A DNA stretch of 64,000 bases from Aquitalea palustris (GCF_003693445.1 NZ_RFAR01000037.1:1-64000); one strand, 5' to 3'; counted from the stretch's first letter, positions 45,010-55,289 are shown. Notes: generated from the sequence alone by a model not told the origin. Numbers and translations are program-made.

Positions 45010-46050
45010 ATGCAAACCCGCTTTACCGAAACCTTTGGCGTGCGCCTGCCACTCGCCTGCCCCGGCATGAGCTATATCGCCACTCCCGAACTGGTAGCCG
45101 CCACCGCCAATGCGGGTGGACTGGGCATTCTGGCTACCGGCCCGCTCAATCCAGAACAGACCCGCGCCGCCATCCGCCGCATCCGTGAACTGACCGACCG
45201 CCCTTTCGGCATCGGCTGCACACTGATGATGCCGGGCGCGCGCGAAAACTGCGAAGTTGCCTTGCAAGAGCAGGTGCCGGTCATCAACTTTTCGCTGGGC
45301 AAGGGTGACTGGATCGTCAAAGCTGCACACGCCTATGGTGGCAAGGTGATTGCTACCGTCGTCACCGAGAAGCATGCCATCTCCGCAGAGAAAGCCGGTG
45401 TGGATGGCCTGCTGGTCACCGGCCACGAAGCAGCCGCCCATGGCGGCGAGGTGACGTCGCTGGTACTGATCCCGGCCATCCGCAAGGTATGCGCACTGCC
45501 CATCATCGCCGCTGGTGGCTTTGGCAGTGGCGCCGGCTTGCTCGCCGCCCTGGCACTGGGGGCGGATGCCGTAGCCATGGGCAGCCGCCTGGCCATGACG
45601 CAGGAAAGTCCGGTGCACGAGCGCAGCAAGGAGATGATTCGCCAGCGCAGCGTGGCCGATACTTTGTATTCGCGTAATTTCGACGGCCTGTGGTGCCGCA
45701 TGATGGACACCCCCACCTCCCGCGCCGCCACCCGCAAGCCGATGAACCTGCTGGCAGCCGCCTGGAAAGCCAGCACCATCGCCCGCAAGATGGGCATGCC
45801 GGTATGGAAAGTCGCCCTGGGCGGCATGCTGCAAAAGCCGCAGGAGTTGCGCCAGCTGGCGCTGTTTGGCGCAGCTACCGAATCCATCCGCCTGGCCATT
45901 GAAGAAGGCAATCACCAGCAAGGGGTACAACTGATCGGCCAGGTACAGGGACTGATTGACGACGTGCCCACCGTGCAACAGCTATTCGAACGCATCATGC
46001 AGGAGGCCGGACACAGCCTGAGCCGCCTGCAGCAGCTGAACCAAGCCTGA
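45010..46050 (+). CDS. nitronate monooxygenase (2-nitropropane dioxygenase-like)
   Basis: A 346-aa FMN-dependent TIM-barrel enzyme. CPGMSYIATPELVAATANAG and GGLGILATG lie at the N-terminus, GHEAAAHGG holds the catalytic histidine, and PIIAAGGFGSGAGLLAALALGADAVAMGSRL is split across the FMN phosphate site. It oxidises alkyl nitronates such as propionate-3-nitronate. The start is divergent from the small membrane protein gene. No operon partner is visible. Confidence 0.88.
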   Translation: MQTRFTETFGVRLPLACPGMSYIATPELVAATANAGGLGILATGPLNPEQTRAAIRRIRELTDRPFGIGCTLMMPGARENCEVALQEQVPVINFSLGKGDWIVKAAHAYGGKVIATVVTEKHAISAEKAGVDGLLVTGHEAAAHGGEVTSLVLIPAIRKVCALPIIAAGGFGSGAGLLAALALGADAVAMGSRLAMTQESPVHERSKEMIRQRSVADTLYSRNFDGLWCRMMDTPTSRAATRKPMNLLAAAWKASTIARKMGMPVWKVALGGMLQKPQELRQLALFGAATESIRLAIEEGNHQQGVQLIGQVQGLIDDVPTVQQLFERIMQEAGHSLSRLQQLNQA

Positions 46051-46280
46051 TCACCGCGCCGCCCGTCCATTCCATGCGACTGGCGGCGCATTTTTCACAC
46101 TGCATCGCCGCAAACAGCAGGATTTACCTCGATTAAACCCGCCTTGCACGCAACAAGATGCTGAATCGCCGCATCTTGCTACATTGCCCGCCCCCATCCC
46201 TTCCCGTATTCTCTCAGGCTGACTCAACCGCCCACAGCAGGCCGCCACAGAGCGGCCAGCGCAGACACAAGAGATTACCC

Positions 46281-47606
46281 ATGATCCCGCCACACAATGA
46301 GGCCAAGCTCAGCCCACCACGCCCGCTCAATCGCCAGGACTATCGCACCCTGGCCCTCGCCGCCCTGGGCGGCGCGCTTGAGTTTTACGACTTCATCATT
46401 TTCGTATTTTTTGCCCTGGTCATCGGCAAGCTGTTTTTCCCACCGAACATGCCGGACTGGCTGCGCCAGTTCCAGACCTTCGGCATCTTTGCTGCCGGCT
46501 ATCTGGCGCGTCCGCTGGGCGGCATTGTCATGGCGCACTTTGGTGACAAGCTGGGGCGCAAGCGCATGTTCACCTTGTCCATCGTGCTGATGGCCGTTCC
46601 CACCCTGCTGATGGGCATGCTGCCCACCTATGCCAGCATCGGCATTGCCGCGCCGCTGGCACTGCTGGCTTTGCGCATCCTGCAGGGTGCGGCAATTGGC
46701 GGCGAAGTGCCGGGTGCCTGGGTATTCGTGGCCGAGCATGTCCCCGCTCGTCACACCGGTTATGCCTGCGGCACGCTGACTGCTGGCCTCACTGCCGGCA
46801 TCCTGCTGGGTTCGTTGCTGGCCACCCTGATCAACAGCAGCTTCAGTCCGGCACAAATCAGCAACTGGGCCTGGCGACTGCCTTTCCTGGTGGGCGGTAT
46901 CTTTGGCCTGCTGGCCATGTATTTGCGCCAATGGCTGCAGGAAACACCGGTCTTTGCCGAGATGCAGGCACGCAAAGCCCTGGCTGATGAATTGCCACTG
47001 AAAACCGTACTGCGCGAGCACAAACGCGCCGTCATCATTTCCATGCTGCTGACCTGGCTGCTTTCTGCCGCCATCGTGGTGGTCATCCTGATGACGCCCA
47101 CCTATCTGCAAAAGCAGTTCGGCATGGATGCCGCCACCACCCTCAAGGCCAACAGTCTGGCCACCATTGCCCTGACCGCAGGCTGCATAACGGCCGGCCG
47201 CATCATCGATCGCCTGGGCAGTGGCCTGACCTTCATTGTCGGCAGCCTGCTGCTGGGCGCTTGCAGCTATCACTTTTACAGCAGCGTGGCCAGCGATGGC
47301 AGCCAGCTGTATGCGCTATACAGCCTGACCGGCTTCAGCGTCGGCATTGTCGGGGCCGTCCCCTTCGTCATGGTGCGCGCCTTTCCGCCGGCAGTGCGCT
47401 TTAGCGGCCTGTCATTTTCCTACAATGTCGCCTACGCCATTTTCGGCGGCCTCACACCGATGGCGGTTTCGCTGTGGCTAAAGGCCGACCCACTAGCCCC
47501 TGCCCATTACGTGGTCAGCCTGTGTGGCATGGGTGTGCTACTGGGTATTTACCTACTACTAAGCGAATCGCCACAGCGTGCAGATAGTGCATCGGCCAAC
47601 TGCTGA
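46281..47606 (+). CDS. MFS transporter, metabolite:proton symporter type
   Basis: A 441-aa transporter with twelve predicted helices. GGALEFYDFIIFVFFALVIG is the first helix motif of the metabolite:H+ symporter (MHS/ProP-like) family, then HFGDKLGRKRMFTLSIVLMA (loop 2-3 signature DxxGRK) and LQGAAIGGEVPGAWVFVAEH. The substrate is probably an organic acid or osmolyte; it cannot be read further. The frame is open to 46158, but ATG 46281 lies next to the conserved part. A hairpin CAAGATGC/GCATCTTG at 46154-46178 lies in the upstream region and may be an operator. Confidence 0.88.
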   Translation: MIPPHNEAKLSPPRPLNRQDYRTLALAALGGALEFYDFIIFVFFALVIGKLFFPPNMPDWLRQFQTFGIFAAGYLARPLGGIVMAHFGDKLGRKRMFTLSIVLMAVPTLLMGMLPTYASIGIAAPLALLALRILQGAAIGGEVPGAWVFVAEHVPARHTGYACGTLTAGLTAGILLGSLLATLINSSFSPAQISNWAWRLPFLVGGIFGLLAMYLRQWLQETPVFAEMQARKALADELPLKTVLREHKRAVIISMLLTWLLSAAIVVVILMTPTYLQKQFGMDAATTLKANSLATIALTAGCITAGRIIDRLGSGLTFIVGSLLLGACSYHFYSSVASDGSQLYALYSLTGFSVGIVGAVPFVMVRAFPPAVRFSGLSFSYNVAYAIFGGLTPMAVSLWLKADPLAPAHYVVSLCGMGVLLGIYLLLSESPQRADSASANC

Positions 47607-47631
47607 CCACACTCGGCAAAGTACTTTTTCC

Positions 47632-47652
47632 ACGGCCCTGCGGGGCCGTTTT
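47632..47652 (+). terminator. intrinsic terminator after the MFS gene
   Basis: ACGGCCC pairs with GGGCCGT and a short TTTT follows. The T-run is short, so efficiency is uncertain. Confidence 0.6.
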
Positions 47653-47844
47653 GCATGGCGTAGCGGCCAGATAATTCTGCAGTGCAGCAAGAATTAATTC
47701 ACTCAGCAATGGAACCCTTGCAGCAAATCAGCAGTCCCTAATTTACACATCCGGCATTTCAATCTGCCCGCAACACAGTTCAACGCAACACTCCCGGCCT
47801 CATCCCGCCCCGGCGGGCCTCACCCACAGACCACGGAGACGCCC

Positions 47845-49044
47845 ATGAGCCAACTACCCTGGCACAGCCTGTCCCTTAACCCGCTGGCGGCCTTTGGCAT
47901 TCTGCTGACGCTGGGCGTCATCGGCGGCCAGATCGCCAACCGTGCCGGGCGCCTGCCCGCCATTACCGGCTATGTATTGACCGGCCTGATCATTGGCCCG
48001 GCCAGCCTGCATCTGCTAAACCAGGAATTACTCAGCGCGGCCGACCTGTTCGTCAATCTGGCCCTGGGGCTGGCACTATTTGAAAGCGGCCGCCGGGTCG
48101 ACCTGCACTGGCTGCGCGTGGAGCGCACCTTGCTGCTGACCACGCTGTGTTATTGCCTGGCAGTATTTGCCGCGCTATGCGCACTGCTACTGCAAGGCGG
48201 GCTGGGCTGGCAGGCCAGCTCCATGATGGCTGCACTGGGCATGGCCACCTCGCCCATCGTCATTCTGGAGATGCTGCGCGAGACCCGCGCCGAGGGCCAG
48301 GTCAGCGAAAGGCTGACCACGGCCACCGCGCTGTCCAGCGTGCTGTCAGTCATTGTGTTCGCCATTGCCCTGAGCTCGGCCCATCTGCAAAACCAGCACA
48401 GTACCGAGGATGCCATCCTGTCGCCGGCCTGGCTGATTCTGGGGTCCTGCCTGCTCGGCCTGCTGGCCGGCTTGCTGGCCATCGCCCTCAATCGCTGGCT
48501 AGGCAGCCAGCAACGCCAGCGGCAGACCGTCCTGCTATTCGGCCTGATCGCTCTGCTGGTGGGGCTGTCCGTCATGCTGAACGTGCTGCCCTCACTAGCC
48601 CTACTGGTTTTTGGCCTGGCCACGCGCAATCTGCGCGGCGGGCACACGGTGAGCGAACCGGGCCTGCTCAGCAGCAGTCATTTTTTCTTCGTCGCTTTTT
48701 TTGTTGCAGCCGGCGCCCAGCTGGCACCACAGGCGCTGGCCAGCCATTGGCCACTGGCCTTGGCCTACCTGCTGCTGCGCTCGGCCATCCCCATGCTGTG
48801 CTGGTGGCTGCTGGCCCCGCAAAACTGCCTGAGCCGCCAGCGCGGCCTGTGGCTGGGGCTGGCACTCAACCCGCTGTCCGGTGGCAGCGCCATGCTACTG
48901 GGCATGAGTACGCTGGCACTGGGCGCGGATGCCAGCGCCTTTAGCGGCAGCATGATGGCGGTTTTTGTCATCAGCGAACTGGCTGGCCCCCTGCTGACCC
49001 ACCTGGCACTACGCCGGGCTGGCGACATTCCATCGGAGGACTGA
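47845..49044 (+). CDS. cation:proton antiporter, CPA2 (Kef-type membrane domain)
   Basis: A 399-aa membrane protein with about twelve helices. GGQIANRAGRLPAITGYVLTGLIIGPASL at the N-terminus, and LNPLSGGSAMLLGMSTLALG in the last helices, are typical of Kef/GerN-like monovalent-cation/proton antiporters. The C-terminal RCK nucleotide-binding domain of KefB/KefC is absent, so gating must differ. GGAG precedes the ATG. The stop is one base from the start of the YbdK-like ligase gene, so the two are co-translated. Confidence 0.9.
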   Translation: MSQLPWHSLSLNPLAAFGILLTLGVIGGQIANRAGRLPAITGYVLTGLIIGPASLHLLNQELLSAADLFVNLALGLALFESGRRVDLHWLRVERTLLLTTLCYCLAVFAALCALLLQGGLGWQASSMMAALGMATSPIVILEMLRETRAEGQVSERLTTATALSSVLSVIVFAIALSSAHLQNQHSTEDAILSPAWLILGSCLLGLLAGLLAIALNRWLGSQQRQRQTVLLFGLIALLVGLSVMLNVLPSLALLVFGLATRNLRGGHTVSEPGLLSSSHFFFVAFFVAAGAQLAPQALASHWPLALAYLLLRSAIPMLCWWLLAPQNCLSRQRGLWLGLALNPLSGGSAMLLGMSTLALGADASAFSGSMMAVFVISELAGPLLTHLALRRAGDIPSED

Positions 49045-49045
49045 C

Positions 49046-50167
49046 ATGCTGCACTTCAATAACAGCACCCCGCTGACGCTGGGGGTGGAACTGGAACTGA
49101 TGATTCTCAACCGGCGCGACTACAACCTGACGCGCGGCTCGGACGACTTGCTGCTGCTGATAGACCGCCAGCCGCACGGCTACGACATCAAGCCGGAAAT
49201 CACCCAGGGCATGATCGAAATCGGCACGGCCATTCACCAGGGCAGCGACACCATGCTGCAGGAGCTGCAAGGCATCCGCACCCTGCTGGTGAGCAGCGCC
49301 CAAAAGCTCAACCTGGGGCTGGCGGGCGGCGGATCCCACCCTTTCCAGCACTGGAGCGAGCAGCAGATCTACCCCAAGGAACGCTACCAGCTGGTTTCCG
49401 AGCTGTACGGCTACCTGGCCAAGCAGTTCACCGTGTACGGCCAGCACATCCATATCGGCTGCCCCGATGGCGACAGTGCCATCCGTCTCAGTCACTACCT
49501 GGCGCGTTACATTCCGCACTTTATCGCCCTGTCCGCTTCGTCGCCCTTTTACCAGGGCATGGACACGCTGTTCCAGACCTCGCGCCTGACCAGCGTCAAT
49601 GCCTTCCCCTTGTCCGGCTGTATGCCCTGCGTGGAAAACTGGACGCAGTTCAATGCATATTTTCAGCACATGGCCGGGCTGGGTATTGTTGCCAGCATGA
49701 AAGACTTTTACTGGGACATCCGCCCCAAGCCGGAATATGGCACGGTGGAAATCCGCATCTGCGACACCCCACTGGACATTGTCACCCCCACCCTGCTGGC
49801 AGCCTATGCCCAGATGCTGGCGCATCGCTGCCTGGAGGATGGATGGCACGACATCCAGGCCGCGCACTATCACACTTACAACTACAACCGCTTCCAGGCC
49901 TGCCGTTTCGGCTTTGATGGCGTGCTGGTCGATGGCGCGGCAGGGCAACAGATCGGCCTGCAGGAAGACCTGCTGAGCACGCTGAACGCCCTGCAGCCGC
50001 AAGCCCGGGCACTGAACTGCGAAAAGGAGCTGAGCCTGCTGCGCGAACGCGCGCTCAAGCGCCAGTCCGACAGCCAGTGGCTGCGCGCCATCTATCGCGC
50101 CAGCGGTTCCTTGTCGGAAGTGGTACGCCGCCAGAGCGAGCACTGGATGTATGGCAGCACCGCGTGA
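49046..50167 (+). CDS. carboxylate-amine ligase, YbdK family (glutamate-cysteine ligase type 2)
   Basis: A 373-aa GCS2 enzyme. LTLGVELELMILNRRDYNL is the ATP/metal-binding N-terminal strand, YDIKPEITQGMIEIGT follows, and GQHIHIGCPDGDSAI and PKPEYGTVEIRICDTPLD are conserved. YbdK has weak gamma-glutamylcysteine ligase activity in E. coli. Immediately upstream is a Kef-type antiporter gene; Kef systems in E. coli are gated by glutathione, so a functional link through a thiol metabolite is plausible but unproven. GGAGGA lies eight bases ahead of the start. Confidence 0.9.
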   Translation: MLHFNNSTPLTLGVELELMILNRRDYNLTRGSDDLLLLIDRQPHGYDIKPEITQGMIEIGTAIHQGSDTMLQELQGIRTLLVSSAQKLNLGLAGGGSHPFQHWSEQQIYPKERYQLVSELYGYLAKQFTVYGQHIHIGCPDGDSAIRLSHYLARYIPHFIALSASSPFYQGMDTLFQTSRLTSVNAFPLSGCMPCVENWTQFNAYFQHMAGLGIVASMKDFYWDIRPKPEYGTVEIRICDTPLDIVTPTLLAAYAQMLAHRCLEDGWHDIQAAHYHTYNYNRFQACRFGFDGVLVDGAAGQQIGLQEDLLSTLNALQPQARALNCEKELSLLRERALKRQSDSQWLRAIYRASGSLSEVVRRQSEHWMYGSTA

Positions 50168-50258
50168 AGTCGACACACGCGCCAAGCAGCAGTGCAATGC
50201 AGCAGACATCGTCGTGCTCAGCAGCTAAACTGGCGGCTTAGCGTCCCAAAGCCCCATC

Positions 50259-51053
50259 ATGCCGCTCGAACTGCCCGAACACCGCAATCCCGACCTCCCC
50301 ACACGCTGGTGCATTTTCGATGGCCCGCGTCTGTTATTCCAAAACCAGGCACTACCCGGCGATGCTGCCCGCCACTGGCCGCTGGCCAACCGCCTGTTCA
50401 TCGACCAGCAGCAAGGCAGCAATCTATACGCTGCCGACCTGATCGGCCCGCCGCCGCCCGACTGCGAATGGCTGCCGCTGCGTGCCGCATTGATGGCACT
50501 GCCGCCCGAGCAAACCGCAGGCATCGCCCGTGCTGCGCAGCTGCGCCAGTTTCAGCACACCCACCGCTTTTGCGGCCACTGCGCCAGCCCGCTGCAACAG
50601 CACGGCCACGATCAGGGCAAGCACTGCCCCGGCTGCGGCCAGCTCTACTACCCACGGCTGTCGCCGGCGATGATGGTGGCGGTGTATCGCGGCCAGGAGC
50701 TGCTGCTGGCACGCAGCCCGCACTTCCTGCCCGGCGTGTACAGCGCACTGGCCGGCTTTGTCGAGCCAGGCGAAACGGTGGAGCAGTGCGTACACCGCGA
50801 AACCCTGGAAGAGGTAGGCGTACGGGTGAAAAACCTGCGCTATGTCTGCTCGCAATCCTGGCCTTTCCCGCATTCGCTGATGCTGGCATTCACTGCCGAA
50901 TATGATGGCGGGGACATCCGCCCGCAGCCCGGCGAGATCGAAGATGCGGGCTGGTATCACATTGATGCCCTGCCCACCATTCCGGCCCAGCTGTCGGTGG
51001 CCTATCAGCTGATTCGCCACACCAGCGACTGGCTGCGCCAGCCACACAACTGA
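50259..51053 (+). CDS. nudC: NADH pyrophosphatase / RNA decapping enzyme
   Basis: A 264-aa Nudix hydrolase. A zinc ribbon (FCGHCASPL...HCPGCGQ, four cysteines) separates the N-terminal domain from the Nudix box GFVEPGETVEQCVHRETLEEVG. SQSWPFPHSLMLAF is the NudC-specific motif after the box. It cleaves NADH and removes NAD caps from RNA. Followed at once by a strong hairpin terminator. Confidence 0.94.
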   Translation: MPLELPEHRNPDLPTRWCIFDGPRLLFQNQALPGDAARHWPLANRLFIDQQQGSNLYAADLIGPPPPDCEWLPLRAALMALPPEQTAGIARAAQLRQFQHTHRFCGHCASPLQQHGHDQGKHCPGCGQLYYPRLSPAMMVAVYRGQELLLARSPHFLPGVYSALAGFVEPGETVEQCVHRETLEEVGVRVKNLRYVCSQSWPFPHSLMLAFTAEYDGGDIRPQPGEIEDAGWYHIDALPTIPAQLSVAYQLIRHTSDWLRQPHN

Positions 51054-51067
51054 GCAAGAACCATGAC

Positions 51068-51092
51068 AAAGGGGAGCCAGCGGCTCCCCTTT
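51068..51092. terminator. bidirectional terminator between nudC and pncC
   Basis: AAAGGGGAGCC pairs with GGCTCCCCTTT, an 11-bp stem with a 3-nt loop, followed by ATTTATT. It serves both converging genes. Confidence 0.8.
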
Positions 51093-51133
51093 ATTTATTC
51101 CGTGCAAACATTTACGCCCGGCACCGGGCCGGC

Positions 51134-51637
51134 TCAGGCTGACAGCACGCAGCCCTCGATCAAGCGCAGCAAACGATCCAGCGCCGTCAACACGGTCTGC
51201 TGCCGTACCGCTGCCCGATCACCATCAAAGTGGCAGACAAAGGCCTGACTCAGGCCATCCGGCCCGGCCAGGGCCAGCCATACCATGCCCACCGGCTTGG
51301 CCGGCGAGCCGCCACCCGGGCCGGCAATGCCGGAAACAGCAACTGCCCAATCGGCAGCGGCACGCTTGCGCGCTCCGGCAGCCATCTGCCGCACCACGGC
51401 CTCACTGACCGCGCCGTGCTCGGCCAGCGTGGCGGCCCCCACCCCCAGCAGATCCTGCTTGGCCTCATTGCTGTAGCTGACCAGGCCATAGCCGAACCAG
51501 GCCGAGCTGCCAGCGATATCGGTCAGTGCAGCGGCGATCATGCCACCGGTGCAGGACTCTGCCGTCGCCACTGTTTCGCCCCGAGCCAGCAGTAGCTGGC
51601 CCAGTTGTGCCGCCAGCGCGGCTGCCTGCTTATCCAT
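51134..51637 (-). CDS. pncC: nicotinamide-nucleotide amidohydrolase (CinA C-terminal domain)
   Basis: A 167-aa PncC protein. LLARGETVATAESCTGGMIAA carries the catalytic Ser region, SSAWFGYGLVSYSNEAKQDLLGV and VSGIAGPGGGSPAKPVG are diagnostic. It deamidates NMN to nicotinate mononucleotide for NAD recycling. Overlaps the pgi stop by 8 bp, so is likely translated with it. Confidence 0.93.
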   Translation of the reverse strand: MDKQAAALAAQLGQLLLARGETVATAESCTGGMIAAALTDIAGSSAWFGYGLVSYSNEAKQDLLGVGAATLAEHGAVSEAVVRQMAAGARKRAAADWAVAVSGIAGPGGGSPAKPVGMVWLALAGPDGLSQAFVCHFDGDRAAVRQQTVLTALDRLLRLIEGCVLSA

Positions 51638-53282
51638 GTATTTTCCTGAAATATTCGATCAAACCGCGAGTTGAACTATCGTGTGTCACTGGCAGGGCCG
51701 CCGCTGCATCCAGCTCGGGCAGTATGCGCCGGGCCAGTTGCTTGCCGTATTCCACACCCCATTGATCGAAGGAATTGATGCCCCAGATCACCCCTTGTAC
51801 GAAGACCTTGTGTTCGTACAAGGCCAGCAACATGCCCAGGGTGTGAGGCGTTACCTTGTCCAGTGCAATGGTATTGGACGGCTGATTACCCGGAAACAGC
51901 TTTTGCGGCAGCAGCATGTCCAGCTCTTCACCGGGCATGTCCGGCAATTCGGCCATGACCTCGGCCTCGCTCTTGCCGCGCATCAGCGCCTCGGACTGGG
52001 CAAAGCAATTGGCCACCAGCACGCGATGCTGCTGCTCCAGCCCGTAATGACTGTTCATTGGCACGATGAAATCACAGGGCACCAAGCGTGTACCCTGATG
52101 CAGCAGCTGGAAAAAGGCATGCTGGCTATTAGCCCCTTCCTCGCCCCAGATCACCGGCCCGGTATCAAAATCCAGCGGTGCGCCAAAGCGCCCCACCCGC
52201 TTGCCGTTCGATTCCATGTCCAGCTGCTGGATATGGGCTGGCAGGCGGCGCAAGCCATGGTCGTACGGCATGATGGCGTGGGTGTGCGCCTGATAGAAGG
52301 TGTTATACCAGATGCCGATCAGCGCCAGCAGCACCGGCATGTTCTGCGCCAGCGGCGCATGGAAGAAATGTTCATCCATGGCATGTGCGCCATCGAGAAA
52401 CTGGCGGAAGCTGTCGTAGCCCACCGCCAGCATTACCGGCAGACCAATGGCCGACCAGACCGAATAACGCCCGCCTACCCAATCCCAGAAGCCGAACATG
52501 TGTTCGGTATCGATGCCAAAAGCCTGCACTGCCGGCGCATTGGTGGACACAGCAACAAAATGCCGGGCAATGTCGCCCTGGCTACCAGCCTGCAAAAACC
52601 AGGCCTTGGCCGCCTCGGCATTGAGCAGGGTTTCCGGCGTGGTGAACGATTTGGATGCCACCACGAACAGCGTCGTCGCCGGGTCCAGCTGCGCCAGCGT
52701 ACGGGCGATATGCTGGCCGTCGACATTGGAGACAAAGTGTACGTTCAGCTCAGGATGGGCATAGGCCGACAGCGCCTCTTTCACCACCAGCGGCCCCAGA
52801 TCCGAGCCACCGATGCCCAGATTCACCACATCACGTATCGGCTGGCCGGTATAGCCCAGCCACTGCCCGCCACGCACCTTGTCGCAGAATACCCGCATGC
52901 GCTGCAGCACGGCGTGCACTTCGGGCACCACGTCCTGCCCATCCAGCAACAGACTGGCGGATTGCGGCAGGCGCAGCGCGGTATGCAGCACCGAGCGCCG
53001 TTCGCTGACATTGATGCGTTCACCACGGCGCATGCGCTGCATCCAGCCGGGCAGATCGGCCTCGTATGCCAGATCGATCAACAACTCCAGCGTGCGTTCA
53101 GTGATACGGTTTTTCGAGTAATCCAGCAACAAGCCATCCAGTTGCAAGGAAAAGCGCTGGAAACGCTGGGCATCGGTCTGGAACAGTTCACGCATCTGCA
53201 TGAAACGGGTGGCACGCTGGTGCTGGTGCAGCCTGGCCCAGACTGGGCTGTGATTAATGCCGATTTTGCTGTCGTCAAACAT
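51630..53282 (-). CDS. pgi: glucose-6-phosphate isomerase
   Basis: A 550-aa isomerase, the usual length. VNLGIGGSDLGPLVVKEAL binds phosphate, SKSFTTPETLLNA is the SIS motif, GGRYSVWSAIGLP and EEGANSQHAFFQLLHQGT (catalytic Glu and His regions) follow. The frame extends to 53396, but the orn terminator hairpin lies in that extension and MFDDSKIG at 53282 gives the family length. Acts in glycolysis and gluconeogenesis. Confidence 0.95.
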   Translation of the reverse strand: MFDDSKIGINHSPVWARLHQHQRATRFMQMRELFQTDAQRFQRFSLQLDGLLLDYSKNRITERTLELLIDLAYEADLPGWMQRMRRGERINVSERRSVLHTALRLPQSASLLLDGQDVVPEVHAVLQRMRVFCDKVRGGQWLGYTGQPIRDVVNLGIGGSDLGPLVVKEALSAYAHPELNVHFVSNVDGQHIARTLAQLDPATTLFVVASKSFTTPETLLNAEAAKAWFLQAGSQGDIARHFVAVSTNAPAVQAFGIDTEHMFGFWDWVGGRYSVWSAIGLPVMLAVGYDSFRQFLDGAHAMDEHFFHAPLAQNMPVLLALIGIWYNTFYQAHTHAIMPYDHGLRRLPAHIQQLDMESNGKRVGRFGAPLDFDTGPVIWGEEGANSQHAFFQLLHQGTRLVPCDFIVPMNSHYGLEQQHRVLVANCFAQSEALMRGKSEAEVMAELPDMPGEELDMLLPQKLFPGNQPSNTIALDKVTPHTLGMLLALYEHKVFVQGVIWGINSFDQWGVEYGKQLARRILPELDAAAALPVTHDSSTRGLIEYFRKIHG

Positions 53283-53363
53283 GGTCGTGAAATGGCTGCA
53301 TTCAAAAATGGAATTGGACTGTGCTTTACTCACCCCGCCACCGATGGCCGGGCTGGCAAGAAT

Positions 53364-53385
53364 AAAGGGGACTGGCGTCCCCTTT
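53364..53385 (-). terminator. intrinsic terminator after orn
   Basis: AAAGGGGAC pairs with GTCCCCTTT with a 4-nt loop; in the minus direction ATTCTTGCC follows. It lies 38 bp past the orn stop. Confidence 0.75.
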
Positions 53386-53422
53386 GCTGAATGCATATTA
53401 CCACTGTAGTGCCAGCGCTACA

Positions 53423-53968
53423 TCACACCTTGAGAAAGTGCTCGCGGTAGTACTTCAGCTCTTCGATGGACTCCTCGATATCCGCCAAGGCTTCGTGCTT
53501 GCCGCGCTTGACCACGCCACGCGCCACCTCTGGCCGCCAACGCTTGCACAGCTCTTTCAGCGTGGACACATCCAGGTTGCGGTAGTGGAAGTACTCTTCC
53601 AGCTGCGGCATCCAGCGCACCATGAAACGGCGATCCTGATGGATGGTATTGCCGCACATCGGCGAGGTACGCGCCGGCACATACTCGGCCATGAAGGCCA
53701 ACAGCGTAGCCTCGGCCTCGGCCGCAGTCAGGGTGGAAGCCTTGACCTTGGCAATCAGGCCGCTCTTGCCATGGGTATTCTTGTTCCAGTCATCCATGGC
53801 ATCCAGCACGCTGTCCGGCTGATGAATCACCAGCACAGGAGACTGCCCCAGCACATTCAGCTGGCTGTCGGTGGCGATCATCGCCACTTCGATAATGCGG
53901 TCGGTTTCAGGATTCAGCCCGGTCATTTCCATGTCGAGCCAGATGAGGTTGTTCTGATCTTGTGCCAT
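53423..53968 (-). CDS. orn: oligoribonuclease
   Basis: A 181-aa DEDDh exonuclease. Exo I is [35 protein letters not shown] is Exo II and [15 protein letters not shown] Exo III. It degrades 2-5 nt RNA and pGpG, the linear product of c-di-GMP breakdown, so it ends the signalling pathway served by the diguanylate cyclase at 21873. The start [10 protein letters not shown] at 53968 is the conserved one. Confidence 0.96.
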   Translation of the reverse strand: MAQDQNNLIWLDMEMTGLNPETDRIIEVAMIATDSQLNVLGQSPVLVIHQPDSVLDAMDDWNKNTHGKSGLIAKVKASTLTAAEAEATLLAFMAEYVPARTSPMCGNTIHQDRRFMVRWMPQLEEYFHYRNLDVSTLKELCKRWRPEVARGVVKRGKHEALADIEESIEELKYYREHFLKV

Positions 53969-54041
53969 ACTGTCCAATCTTTGCGAAACCCAAGCATTTT
54001 CCTTCATTGCCGCCGTGGCGGCAAACCCACCTGCGTAAATC

Positions 54042-55289
54042 ATGACCGAGGCATTCCGCTATTTCTTTCTGGCCGCGCTGGCGCTGACCCTGATTCTCAA
54101 ATTGTGGCTGGGCTTGCGCCACATTCGCCACATTGCGCGCCATCGCGCCCGCGTTCCGGCAGAATTTGCCGACGCCATCACGCTGCAGCAGCACCAGCAT
54201 GCCGCCGACTACAGCATGGCCAAAACCCGGCTGGGCTTGCTGTCCAGCTGCATCGACACCGCACTGATCGCCGGCCTGACGCTGGGCGGTGTACTGGACT
54301 GGCTGGCGCGGCAGATTAGCAGCCTGGCACTGGGTGAAATCGGCAGCGGCCTGCTGCTGGTCGTGGCAATGACCCTGCTGTCCTCTGCCATCAGCCTGCC
54401 CATCTCGCTATATAGCACTTTCCGCATCGAGGCGCGCTTCGGCTTCAACAAGATGACGCTGGCGATGTTTGTGCTGGATGCCATCAAAGGCAGCGCCATC
54501 GGCGCGCTGATCGGCCTGCCGCTGCTGGCGCTGGTACTGTGGCTGATGGCCCAGGCCGGGCCGCTGTGGTGGCTGTGGGTGTGGCTGGTATGGTCGGCTT
54601 TCCAGCTATTGATGGTGGCACTCTACCCCACGCTGATCGCCCCCCTGTTCAACCGCTTCCAGCCACTTGAAGACCTGGAGCTGAAGCAGCGCATCGAAGC
54701 CCTGCTGGCACGCACCGGCTTTACCAGCCAGGGCGTGTTCGTCATGGATGGCTCGCGCCGCTCCAGCCATGGCAATGCCTACTTCACCGGCTTTGGCAGC
54801 GCCAAACGCATTGTGTTTTTCGATACCCTGCTCAAGCAGTTGTCGGCAGAGGAAATCGAAGCCGTACTGGCGCACGAACTGGGCCATTTCAAGCGCAAGC
54901 ACATCGTCAAGCGCATCGGCTTTGCCTTTGCCCTGTCGCTGGGCTTTCTGTTCATCTTGGATCAATTGCTGCATGCCGGCTGGTTCTACCAGGCTCTCGG
55001 CGTCAGTACGCCCAGCACCGCCATGGCACTGATCCTGTTCTTCCTTGCCGTGCCGGCCTTTACTTTCCCGCTGACACCGCTGTCCAGCCTGCTGTCACGT
55101 CGTCATGAATACGAGGCAGACGAATTTGCCGCCAGCCAGTCCGATGCGCACCATCTGGTCGCTGCGCTGGTCAAACTCTATCGTGACAACGCCTCCACCC
55201 TGACACCAGACCCGCTGCACTCGGCGTTTTACGACTCCCACCCTCCGGCGAGCCTGCGCATCGCCCATTTGCAAGGAGCCCGTCCATGA
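54042..55289 (+). CDS. M48-family (Ste24-like) membrane metallopeptidase
   Basis: A 415-aa integral membrane peptidase. The zinc motif HELGH lies at residues 278-282 and the third ligand in [10 protein letters not shown]; six or seven hydrophobic segments surround them, as in CAAX prenyl protease 1 relatives. In bacteria such proteins clear misfolded membrane proteins. It is divergent from orn (73-bp gap) and overlaps the phhB start by 4 bp. Confidence 0.92.
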   Translation: MTEAFRYFFLAALALTLILKLWLGLRHIRHIARHRARVPAEFADAITLQQHQHAADYSMAKTRLGLLSSCIDTALIAGLTLGGVLDWLARQISSLALGEIGSGLLLVVAMTLLSSAISLPISLYSTFRIEARFGFNKMTLAMFVLDAIKGSAIGALIGLPLLALVLWLMAQAGPLWWLWVWLVWSAFQLLMVALYPTLIAPLFNRFQPLEDLELKQRIEALLARTGFTSQGVFVMDGSRRSSHGNAYFTGFGSAKRIVFFDTLLKQLSAEEIEAVLAHELGHFKRKHIVKRIGFAFALSLGFLFILDQLLHAGWFYQALGVSTPSTAMALILFFLAVPAFTFPLTPLSSLLSRRHEYEADEFAASQSDAHHLVAALVKLYRDNASTLTPDPLHSAFYDSHPPASLRIAHLQGARP

